A stretch of 42,130 bases of DNA from Bacteroidaceae bacterium (GTDB taxonomy: Bacteria; Bacteroidota; Bacteroidia; Bacteroidales; Bacteroidaceae): contig JAFYQH010000020.1 of assembly GCA_017547205.1 (NCBI GenBank), positions 1 through 42,130 on the forward strand, written 5' to 3'. The position numbers and the translations under genes are program-made. Below, in pieces: positions 35,076 through 42,130 of this stretch (positions are counted from its first letter, which is position 1; each line of letters opens with the position of its first letter). The notes below the pieces were generated by a model. It was not told the DNA's origin. It did no database searches and saw only the letters and a list, made by a program, of their open reading frames with translations.

Positions 35076-35106
35076 CAAAGGTAGCGCAATTTTTAATAGG
35101 ACCAAA
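35076..35106 (-). promoter_or_regulatory. Promoter of tRNA-Leu
   Basis: On the minus strand TTTG (35103-35106) is followed after 19 nt by TACCTTTG (35076-35083), an ideal match. Confidence 0.75.
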
Positions 35107-35142
35107 GAAAAATGCGTTTTTTTTGAAAAAAAGTTGTATTTG

Positions 35143-35174
35143 CTTGCCCATTACGGCAAAAAGAAGTAATTTTG
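35143..35174 (+). promoter_or_regulatory. Promoter of the ribosomal protein operon
   Basis: CTTG at 35143-35146 is followed after 20 nt by TAATTTTG at 35167-35174, a full -7 match. The transcript should start near 35181, leaving about 180 nt of leader before rplM. Confidence 0.65.
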
Positions 35175-35180
35175 CGAGCC

Positions 35181-35363
35181 GATTATTATCAGCCCATACT
35201 ATGGGCAGGCGATGCTTCAGGTCTCTGAGTCGGCCCAAAAGACTCAATCTAGCCAATTGGTCGGGCACGGCGCGAAGAGGGTTTCTGCAGGACCTTGATT
35301 CCGTAAAGGTTGGTGGAGGGGTGTCGTGAATGATGGAATTATTAACTTTTTAAACGAATTAAA
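35181..35363 (+). promoter_or_regulatory. Candidate structured leader of rplM (L13-type autoregulation)
   Basis: The leader carries at least three hairpins: GCCCAT/ATGGGC (35192-35206), GAGTC/GACTC (35227-35245) and ACCTT/AAGGT (35292-35310). A leader named for L13 in Bacteroidia has been described among ribosomal leader candidates, and the position and length fit. I have not run a covariance search, so the match is by place and visible structure only. Confidence 0.5.
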
Positions 35364-35825
35364 GTGGATACTTTAAGCTACAAAACTATTTCAGCAAACA
35401 AGGCAACTGCACAGAAGGAGTGGGTTGTTGTTGATGCTACAGACCAGGTGCTTGGTCGCCTTGGCACAAAGGTTGCCAAGCTGTTGAGAGGTAAGTACAA
35501 ACCCAGCTTCACACCTAACGTTGACTGTGGTGACAATGTGATCATCATCAACGCCAACAAGGTTAGAATGACTGGTAACAAGTGGACAGACCGCGTATAC
35601 TTGAGATTCTCAGGTTATCCCGGTGGTCAGAAGCAGTTCACTCCGGCTGACGTTGCTGCAGGTTACAAGGGCTATGAGCGTCTTGTAAAGCACGTTGTAA
35701 GAGGTATGCTTCCCAAGAACCGTCTTGGCAACCATTTGTTGAACAACCTCTATGTATATGAGGGTCCCGAGCACAACCACGCAGCTCAGACTCCTAAGTC
35801 AATTGATATTAACTCTTATAAATAA
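35364..35825 (+). CDS. rplM: 50S ribosomal protein L13
   Basis: This 153-residue ribosomal protein starts with GTG (M-D-T-L-S-Y-K-T), the family N-terminus in Bacteroidota. Landmarks are W-V-V-V-D-A-T, the conserved L-R-G-K-Y-K-P and G-M-L-P-K-N-R-L-G. It lies upstream of rpsI with an 8-nt gap. The weak GTG start and the long leader suggest control of translation. Confidence 0.97.
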   Translation: MDTLSYKTISANKATAQKEWVVVDATDQVLGRLGTKVAKLLRGKYKPSFTPNVDCGDNVIIINANKVRMTGNKWTDRVYLRFSGYPGGQKQFTPADVAAGYKGYERLVKHVVRGMLPKNRLGNHLLNNLYVYEGPEHNHAAQTPKSIDINSYK

Positions 35826-35833
35826 GCAAGCAG

Positions 35834-36220
35834 ATGGAAATGGTAAATGCATTAGGCCGCCGCAAGAGCGCTGTTGCCCGTATTTTCGTTACAGAGGGTA
35901 CCGGTAAAATTACTATCAACAAGAAGGATCTGCAGGATTATTTCCCATCAAGCATTCTCCAGTTCGTGGTTAAGCAGCCGCTTACTACATTGAATGTTGC
36001 TGAGAAGTATGACATCAAAGTTAACTTGGACGGTGGCGGTTACACTGGCCAGTCTCAGGCATTGCGTCTTGCAATTGCCCGTGCATTGGTTAAGATCAAC
36101 GCCGATGACAAGAAGGCTTTGCGTGTTGAAGGCTTCCTTACCCGCGATGCCCGTGAGGTTGAGCGTAAGAAACCGGGTCAGCCAAAAGCACGCCGCAGAT
36201 TCCAGTTCAGTAAACGTTAA
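35834..36220 (+). CDS. rpsI: 30S ribosomal protein S9
   Basis: This 128-residue protein has the S9 signature G-R-R-K-S-A-V-A-R near its start, then G-G-G-Y-T-G-Q-S-Q-A and the C-terminal basic tail K-K-P-G-Q-P-K-A-R-R-R-F-Q-F-S-K-R that reaches the P-site tRNA. It is cotranscribed with rplM. Confidence 0.97.
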   Translation: MEMVNALGRRKSAVARIFVTEGTGKITINKKDLQDYFPSSILQFVVKQPLTTLNVAEKYDIKVNLDGGGYTGQSQALRLAIARALVKINADDKKALRVEGFLTRDAREVERKKPGQPKARRRFQFSKR

Positions 36221-36350
36221 TATTCGGTCTCGAAATATACGTTTAGTATCTAAACCACTCGGGACTCCGCTTTTCGTTTGGTGGGCTACCCGGGAGGTTG
36301 GTTAAAGGATTTAATTAAAAAGAAGGTAAACGAATTTAAATTTAAACAAA
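36221..36350 (+). promoter_or_regulatory. Structured intergenic leader between rpsI and rpsB
   Basis: In 130 nt there is a perfect GTTTAG/CTAAAC hairpin (36241-36255), then a larger fold in which CTC-GGG can pair with CCC-(GG)-GAG around an inner CCGC/GTGG stem (about 36258-36296). The T-run expected of a terminator is missing, so it looks more like an RNA control element for rpsB-tsf. The pairing was judged by eye. Confidence 0.35.
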
Positions 36351-37163
36351 ATGTCTAGAATTACATTTGACACACTACTTGAGGCCGGTGCACATTTCGG
36401 TCACTTGAAACGTAAATGGAACCCCGCTATGGCTCCTTATATCTTCATGGAGCGCAATGGTATCCACATTATTGATCTGCATAAGACAGCTGCAATGACA
36501 GATACAGCTGCCGAGGCTTTGAAGCAGATTGCAAAGAGCGGCAAGAAGATTCTTTTCGTTTCAACAAAGAAGCAGTTGAAAGAGATTGTAGCCGAGAAGG
36601 CGCAGTCAGTAGCTATGCCATACGTTATCGAGCGTTGGCCGGGCGGTATGTTGACAAACTTCCCCACAATCCGTAAGGCTGTGAAGAAGATGGCAACTAT
36701 CGACAAGCTCACACAGGACGGTACATATTCAAACCTCTCAAAGCGTGAGATTCTCCAGATTTCACGTCAGCGTGCAAAGCTCGATAAGAACCTCGGTTCT
36801 ATCGCCGACCTTACACGTCTTCCTTCAGCAATCTTCGTGGTTGACGTTATGAAGGAGCACATTGCTGTACACGAGGCTAACCGTCTTGGTATCCCTGTAT
36901 TCGCAATTGTTGATACAAACTCTAATCCTAACGACATCGACTTCGTAATCCCCGCAAACGACGATGCAACAAAGTCAGTAGAGGTTATCCTCGACGCTTG
37001 CTGCGCTGCTATTGCCGAGGGTCTCGAGGAGCGTAAGGTAGAGAAGGTTGACGCTGCTGAGACAGAGGGTGACGAGGAGAATGCAGAGGCAAAGAAGGCT
37101 CCACGTCGTCGCACAACACGTGCACGTGCAGCTAAGGCTGAGGAGACTTCAGCAGCTGAGTAA
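36351..37163 (+). CDS. rpsB: 30S ribosomal protein S2
   Basis: This 270-residue protein has the S2 signatures L-L-E-A-G-A-H-F-G-H near the start, then W-N-P-A-M-A-P-Y-I and V-I-P-A-N-D-D-A. The acidic/basic C-terminal tail after ~residue 230 (rich in E, A, K, R) is longer than in E. coli and common in this phylum. It is 40 nt upstream of tsf. Confidence 0.97.
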   Translation: MSRITFDTLLEAGAHFGHLKRKWNPAMAPYIFMERNGIHIIDLHKTAAMTDTAAEALKQIAKSGKKILFVSTKKQLKEIVAEKAQSVAMPYVIERWPGGMLTNFPTIRKAVKKMATIDKLTQDGTYSNLSKREILQISRQRAKLDKNLGSIADLTRLPSAIFVVDVMKEHIAVHEANRLGIPVFAIVDTNSNPNDIDFVIPANDDATKSVEVILDACCAAIAEGLEERKVEKVDAAETEGDEENAEAKKAPRRRTTRARAAKAEETSAAE

Positions 37164-37203
37164 TTCTCAATTTATTCATTAATCTTAAAATACAGAAAAT
37201 ACT

Positions 37204-38025
37204 ATGGCTGTAACAATGGCTGATATTGCCAAGCTCCGCTCAATGACCGGTGCTGGTATGATGGACTGCAAGAACGCTTTGACCGAGGGTGAGGGCGATT
37301 TTGACAAGGCTATCGAGATTATCCGTAAGAAGGGTCAGTTGGTAGCTGCTAAGCGTAGCGACCGCGAGGCTTCTGAGGGTTGTGTACTTGTAAAGGCAGA
37401 GAATGGCTTCGCCGCAATCATCGCTCTCAAGTGCGAGACTGACTTCGTTGCTCAGGGTGCCGATTTCGTGAAGTTGACACAGGATATCCTTGATGCTGCT
37501 GTAGCTGCGAAGTGCGCTACTATCGAGGATGTAAAGGCTCTTCCTTTGGGTGAGGGTACTGTACAGGATGCTATCGTGGCACGTTCAGGTATCACCGGTG
37601 AGAAGATGGAACTCGACGGCTACAAGACTCTCGAGGGTGAGAACGTATACACATACAACCACCAGAAGAAGAACATGCTCTGTACAATGGTTGCATTGTC
37701 ACAGGCTAACGAGGAGGCTGGTCACGAGATTGCAATGCAGATTGCTGCTTCTGCACCTCTTGCACTCACAAGCGAGGATCTTGACCCTGCTTTGGTTGCT
37801 AAAGAGCGTGTTGTTGCTGAGGAGAAGGCTCGTGAGGAAGGCAAGCCCGAGAATATGATCGCTCGCATTGCAGACGGTCGTATCCAGAAGTACTACAAGG
37901 AGGTTTGTCTGCTCCAGCAGGGCTACTGCCAGAACGAGAAGATTTCTGTTGCTGAGTTCTTGAAGGGCTTCGACAAGGAGCTTACAGCTACAGGCTTCCA
38001 GCGTTTCACACTCCGTGCAGAGTAA
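37204..38025 (+). CDS. tsf: Translation elongation factor Ts
   Basis: This 273-residue nucleotide exchange factor for EF-Tu has the N-terminal UBA-like domain with L-R-S-M-T-G-A-G-M-M-D-C-K, the family's first signature. The second (E-L-N-C-E-T-D-F-V in E. coli) appears as A-L-K-C-E-T-D-F-V. It is the last gene of the rplM-tsf run and is followed by a strong terminator. Confidence 0.97.
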   Translation: MAVTMADIAKLRSMTGAGMMDCKNALTEGEGDFDKAIEIIRKKGQLVAAKRSDREASEGCVLVKAENGFAAIIALKCETDFVAQGADFVKLTQDILDAAVAAKCATIEDVKALPLGEGTVQDAIVARSGITGEKMELDGYKTLEGENVYTYNHQKKNMLCTMVALSQANEEAGHEIAMQIAASAPLALTSEDLDPALVAKERVVAEEKAREEGKPENMIARIADGRIQKYYKEVCLLQQGYCQNEKISVAEFLKGFDKELTATGFQRFTLRAE

Positions 38026-38037
38026 TTGAAACTTACA

Positions 38038-38080
38038 TAAAAAAACAAGCGGTTCACTGTTGTGAACCGCTTGTTTTTTT
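38038..38080 (+). terminator. Rho-independent terminator after tsf
   Basis: ACAAGCGGTTCAC (38045-38057) pairs with GTGAACCGCTTGT (38062-38074) around TGTT and is followed by T7. It ends the ribosomal operon. Confidence 0.9.
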
Positions 38081-38160
38081 ATGGTATTCTTAATTGCTTA
38101 TTCCTTGGCATGTTTGAGCGAAAGCGAGTTTTCTCGTCACCCTATAGTTTGCAGGTGAGT

Positions 38161-38829
38161 TCATTCCTTGTTCATAAACATCCTGTGCAGTTCATCAATC
38201 TCCGGTTCCAGTTGCATTAACATGTTGCTGTCCTGTTCCTGAACGGCCTTGATGAGATTGCTTGCCAGTGCACATAAACGTGGAACCCTAACCCAATCTC
38301 TTATCTCTCCTCCTTTTCCTTCAGCCTTCTGTCTGTCGGCAAAAAATGTCCAGTTTACTCCACCCAATAAATTTAAATCATTCTTTGCAGGAGTGCTTGC
38401 TGCTGCAAGCCAAAGTGACTTAAGTTTGCTGGCCATTCCGTCGGGTATTGCAAGACTTATGCTCTTTGTGCCCGGTGCCTTGTAGCTTCTCTTGACTTTC
38501 TTGCGGTCTTTGAACCATACGTGGTTCCCTTTTTCAATTCTTTTGCTTGCAGCATCGCGTACAATGCTCCATAATATTCCTTCAATTTCGGTAAAGACAA
38601 GCGAATGGGTTTCGGCATCATACGTGAGCGAAGACTCTGTCATCAGCTCGATGTCGCGCAAAACACCCCATTCGGCATTATTGGGGTTCAGGAGACGCCA
38701 TAACTCCTGTTCGTAGAACACTCTTGTCAGACCGTCTTCTTCGGTACGTTCCATGTAAGGCTCAAGCCTGTCCTGTGACTGTAATGCAGTTACAGACATT
38801 AATGCTAGTGCAAGTACAAATCCTTTCAT
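38161..38829 (-). CDS. Exported protein of unknown function
   Basis: This 222-residue protein has a signal peptide (M-K-G-F-V-L-A-L-A-L, cleavage near L-Q-S-Q at residue 18). The mature part is soluble and mixed in structure, with a basic stretch F-K-D-R-K-K-V-K-R-S in the middle and D-G-M-A-S-K-L-K-S-L-W further on. I recognise no family. In-frame ATGs further upstream (to 38952) would precede the promoter-like TACATTTA at 38844-38851, so I used the ATG at 38829; 38835 is an alternative. It is divergent from the metalloprotease gene with 136 nt between, and could share control. Confidence 0.65.
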   Translation of the reverse strand: MKGFVLALALMSVTALQSQDRLEPYMERTEEDGLTRVFYEQELWRLLNPNNAEWGVLRDIELMTESSLTYDAETHSLVFTEIEGILWSIVRDAASKRIEKGNHVWFKDRKKVKRSYKAPGTKSISLAIPDGMASKLKSLWLAAASTPAKNDLNLLGGVNWTFFADRQKAEGKGGEIRDWVRVPRLCALASNLIKAVQEQDSNMLMQLEPEIDELHRMFMNKE

Positions 38830-38965
38830 GTTCATTATTTTTGTAAATGTAGCGATATTCTGTGTGTATTGTACTTTTATATTAATATAACGTTCCGTAA
38901 TTAAATATATTATAAATATATATTTATAATATTTATTTCGTAACTTTAGCAAAAAATATACTCAT

Positions 38966-41900
38966 ATGAAAAATCTCGTAATTCTCTTCTTCTTTATATT
39001 AGGTACTGGTCTTGTGTCGGCGCAGGAGAATAACATTCCCGGTGATAATGTCTTGCGTTATTACCGCCTTGCAATACCTGTCACGTTGAGTGCCTATGAG
39101 CAGGATTTGAATAGTGACTATAGTGCAGTAAAACAATTCTGGCAGGAGTGCGAGGATTTTGCGAATAATGTATTTGTGCCATTGGGTTTATGTTTTGATG
39201 TTGTGGTTGATGAGCGCCTTGTGATGGCGACTTATAACAGTATTGATGACAATGTCTTTAATGCTCCTTCTTTTGGAACAGAACTAACTGATGCTGCAAT
39301 TGGTTCGGGCTCATATGACGTTGGTATGTGGGTGACTCATCGTGATGATTGGGAGGAGAACAGTGGTCTGTCTGTGGAGAGCGGTGCCTATTCATCGTCA
39401 ACAAAAAGCAGTGGTTATGCAAAAACCGACAAGTGGGTTGTTGCGCACGAATTGGGCCACATGTTCGGTGCTGTGCACACTGCACAGGACGAAGGCAGTC
39501 TTATGGATAACAAGGGTGAGTTTTTTTCTTATCCGTCAATAAAGAAAATACGCAGTTCTCTTGTGAATAAAAGTTACCCGGTAGGAAAATCAGTCTCTAA
39601 TACCGCACCGGTTTTTGATACCGACAGAATGAAGAAGACCTATTCTATTCCTTTGGGTGCATGTATGGCAATACCGCTCTATGCTTCTGATGCCGAAGGA
39701 CACACTATTACTTATTATTCCATTGGCTGTAGCAGTGCTACGGTTGATAATGTCGTGGAGGGTGGGGTATTACCTCATTTTGCTTCTTTGGCACCGCAGA
39801 CAAACAATGTGATTGATTACAGACCTGTATATTCGGCCGATGTGTTCTATGAAGATTTCTACTATACAAAGAGCGGAACGGCTGTCAATGAGATGGAAGC
39901 AGGCTCCTACAGCATTGTGTTTCTTGCAAATGACGTACCTGTTTCTACTGATTATGCTACTTTGTTCAAAAATCCTTTCTACAGCAACTATTCTGTGTGG
40001 GACGCTACCATACAGGTTGTTAACGGTACTGCATTTACTGCATCGCTCAACCCGGCAAAAAACAGTTATGCCGCAGGTGAACAAGTGACCGTGAAATGGG
40101 GCGTAAACAGTGATTATTTTAATTCGGACAGTCGTTTGCGCGTGACAATGTCGGCAAATTACGGAAAGAGTTTCGATTATGTTCTTGCCGAGTCTGTTGC
40201 AGCAACAGACGGCAGTTGTGCAGTTGTGTTGCCCAATGTTAATGTTGGCTCTGTTGATGTCGATTTCGTTACAGCAACACGCTCAATGCGTGGTGGTATA
40301 ATCAAGGTAGAGGAGATTGGTGGTGTTGCATATACGCTTACAACACTTTCTCCCGAAAACGGTGGCGGCTTCACCGTTACAGGTGGCGGCTCTGCGCCGG
40401 AGCCTGTGGTGACATATACAGTGGCTGTTAAGGCCGAGCCTGCAGATGGCGGCGTTGTTGCTGTTGGTGGCAAGGGTGCTTCGGCTACTGTTGAGGAAAA
40501 GGCACAGGTGACATTGTCGGCTACCGCAAACGATGGATATACATTCGATGGCTGGTACTATAGTGGAGCGTTAGTGAGCAACTCGACTGAATATACGGTT
40601 ACTGTTACCGCTAACGCGCAGTACGTTGCAAGGTTCAAGGAAATTGTTGTGGAACCCGAAGAACCACAGGCGGGCGTGTTGACCGATGGCGCTGTGTATC
40701 AGATTCTTAATGTGAACTATACCGCCCCACAGAAATACATAATAGACAATGGTAACGACAATGCACAAGCAACAACTCTTGGAACAGATGTAGCCGGCAG
40801 TGCGTGGGTTGTCTCAAAGAAGAGTGCGAACTGTTATTCATTTAAGAACTGCAGTACAAACCGATACCTCACCGGCACAACCGCGCAAAGTGGACGTTGG
40901 GCAATGAGCAGCACCGAGTCGGTTGTTTATGTCTACAAGGAGAGCGATGGCCGGTATTATATCTCGGCTGTCGAACTGGCAGATATCTCAAGCAAGTCAA
41001 TGTCATGCGCGCATAACCCCGGTGACCACAACAACCTGGTAACATGGTATAATGTGGATGACAAGGGTGCTGCAATCCTTCCGTCAATGTGGAATTTTAT
41101 GGAGTATGTCGAGAGCAGCAAGGATGTTTCATACACAGTTACAGATGAAGCCGGCAATGTCTATAGTGGTACATATTCGGGCACAGCAGGTGTTGACAGG
41201 CCGGTATTTACAGGTGTCTATGGCTATGAACTTGTCAACGAGACATGGAATGGCAACAGCTACGAGGCAACAATCGTGTTCCCCTTTGTTGTGTCAAAGG
41301 CGGGCGAGACACCAAATGAGATACTCATTTCATTTTTTAGCGAGAATACCAAGGTGTGGCGTGCAGTCGGCAATGATGTAAAGGTACAGACAAACAACAA
41401 TACCTATCCGGTTGATTTGAATGCGTTGTGGAGCATATATCCTCGCTTCAAAGAGGGGAACTTCACATTTGTTATCAGGAACATTGCAAACGGAAAGTAT
41501 GTTTATTCCGCCGAGGCCGACAATACCAACAAACATAACAAGCAGGGAACAGTTGTGCTCAACGGCACACCATCAGAATTTGAATATGTGCAGACTGGCG
41601 GCAAGGAGGGATTCCGCTTTGCCGGCATGCAGAAACTCTATCTGTCAATTAACTCGGTGAACGACAATGATGTCTATCTTGGTGTCTATTCAAGCGTTCA
41701 CAATGGAACAAAAATCTATGATTCACAGGTAACGTCCTATGGCGTGGTTATCGGCGATACAGGATATGCTACGTTCTATGCCCAGGTGCCGGTTGCTGTT
41801 CCCGATGGTGTCACTGCATACTACCTTGCCGAAAGCGATGTACACGAGGATTGGGTTGAGCTAACCGAAATCAAGGAAAAGGAGATACCGGCCGGTGTCG

Positions 41901-42130
41901 GTGTTGTCCTTAACGCACAGCAGGGGGTATATCAGTTTGAGATTCTTGACAAAGCCACTGTTGAAATAAACAGCCTGTTCAAGGGTACAGTAGTTGCCGA
42001 GAATGTCACAGAAGAGGCATTTGTACTTTCCGCAAACGACGGCAAGGCCGAGCTTTGCAAAGCCGAAATGAACCAGACCGTTGGTGATGAAAAGGAGCAG
42101 CAGAAAGCGTTCCTCAACAACGGACACAAG
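38966..42130 (+). CDS. Secreted metzincin metalloprotease with repeat domain (runs off window)
   Basis: An uninterrupted frame of 1,055 codons runs from the ATG at 38966 to the window end. A signal peptide (M-K-N-L-V-I-L-F, cleavage near V-S-A-Q) is followed by a reprolysin-like domain. Its zinc motif is H161-E-L-G-H165-M-F-G-A-V-H171, with the metzincin Met-turn as S-L-M-D at about 180. Beta-rich regions follow. A bacterial repeat domain of the InlB/B-repeat type (Y-T-V-A-V-K-A-E-P, ending V-A-R-F-K) lies at ~490-555, and later segments resemble ricin- or carbohydrate-binding-like modules. Extracellular proteolysis is likely. The C-terminus, perhaps with a sorting signal, is outside the window. 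Confidence 0.88.
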   Translation, partial: MKNLVILFFFILGTGLVSAQENNIPGDNVLRYYRLAIPVTLSAYEQDLNSDYSAVKQFWQECEDFANNVFVPLGLCFDVVVDERLVMATYNSIDDNVFNAPSFGTELTDAAIGSGSYDVGMWVTHRDDWEENSGLSVESGAYSSSTKSSGYAKTDKWVVAHELGHMFGAVHTAQDEGSLMDNKGEFFSYPSIKKIRSSLVNKSYPVGKSVSNTAPVFDTDRMKKTYSIPLGACMAIPLYASDAEGHTITYYSIGCSSATVDNVVEGGVLPHFASLAPQTNNVIDYRPVYSADVFYEDFYYTKSGTAVNEMEAGSYSIVFLANDVPVSTDYATLFKNPFYSNYSVWDATIQVVNGTAFTASLNPAKNSYAAGEQVTVKWGVNSDYFNSDSRLRVTMSANYGKSFDYVLAESVAATDGSCAVVLPNVNVGSVDVDFVTATRSMRGGIIKVEEIGGVAYTLTTLSPENGGGFTVTGGGSAPEPVVTYTVAVKAEPADGGVVAVGGKGASATVEEKAQVTLSATANDGYTFDGWYYSGALVSNSTEYTVTVTANAQYVARFKEIVVEPEEPQAGVLTDGAVYQILNVNYTAPQKYIIDNGNDNAQATTLGTDVAGSAWVVSKKSANCYSFKNCSTNRYLTGTTAQSGRWAMSSTESVVYVYKESDGRYYISAVELADISSKSMSCAHNPGDHNNLVTWYNVDDKGAAILPSMWNFMEYVESSKDVSYTVTDEAGNVYSGTYSGTAGVDRPVFTGVYGYELVNETWNGNSYEATIVFPFVVSKAGETPNEILISFFSENTKVWRAVGNDVKVQTNNNTYPVDLNALWSIYPRFKEGNFTFVIRNIANGKYVYSAEADNTNKHNKQGTVVLNGTPSEFEYVQTGGKEGFRFAGMQKLYLSINSVNDNDVYLGVYSSVHNGTKIYDSQVTSYGVVIGDTGYATFYAQVPVAVPDGVTAYYLAESDVHEDWVELTEIKEKEIPAGVGVVLNAQQGVYQFEILDKATVEINSLFKGTVVAENVTEEAFVLSANDGKAELCKAEMNQTVGDEKEQQKAFLNNGHK

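Overview
The window (42,130 bp, moderate GC) comes from a Bacteroidales-type bacterium of the Bacteroidota. The support is repeated: -33/-7 promoters of the TTTG / TAnnTTTG type stand before many genes; lipoproteins and families such as DUF4837, DUF4922, DUF2147, Wzi-type capsule assembly proteins and SO_0444-type permeases are present; and the order tRNA-Leu, rplM-rpsI-rpsB-tsf is typical of the group. The genus cannot be fixed from the sequence alone.

Layout. 1-1.3 kb: the start of a probable ISAon1-type transposase runs off the left edge, followed by tRNA-Ser(UGA) and a TSUP-family permease gene broken by two single-T deletions. 1.4-5.0 kb: the anaerobic pyruvate formate-lyase operon (pflB, terminator, pflA, maa-like acetyltransferase). 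5.1-8.4 kb, minus strand: a DUF2147 exported protein, a metal permease with a Cys-rich linker and an HMA domain behind a perfect 42-bp palindrome, and an OmpA-like protein. 8.4-14.9 kb, minus strand: seven tightly packed genes, transcribed rlmN, DUF4837 lipoprotein, pdxA, nucleotidyltransferase, ATP-grasp, CDP-alcohol phosphatidyltransferase, HAD hydrolase. The last four look like a pathway that activates a phospho-alcohol and attaches it to an acceptor, possibly an unusual phospholipid headgroup. 15.0-18.8 kb: a glycosyltransferase/DUF4922 fusion translationally coupled to a SpoIID/LytB protein.

18.9-31.9 kb: a compact Wzx/Wzy-type exopolysaccharide locus with an initiating phosphoglycosyl transferase, an outer-membrane SLBB exporter, a Wzi-like protein, a small lipoprotein, a Wzz-like chain-length protein, a Wzy-like polymerase, three glycosyltransferases, a Wzx flippase and a hexapeptide acyltransferase on the opposite strand. 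It has no nucleotide-sugar synthesis genes and no tyrosine kinase. 31.9-34.8 kb: a hotdog thioesterase, then a TraB/GumN protein coupled to a PepSY membrane protein whose extracytoplasmic loop carries five 10-residue repeats built on the D-A-V-S-G-A-T flavinylation-like signature. 34.9-38.1 kb: tRNA-Leu(CAA) and rplM-rpsI-rpsB-tsf with probable structured leaders. 38.1-42.1 kb: an unrecognised exported protein, divergent from a large secreted metzincin protease that runs off the right edge.

The best candidates for something undescribed are the nucleotidyltransferase/ATP-grasp/CDP-alcohol transferase/HAD module (8.45-11.6 kb) and the flavinylation-like repeat array in the PepSY protein (34.28-34.43 kb). 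Function calls rest on motifs and family resemblance read by eye. No database search, structure prediction or folding calculation was run.
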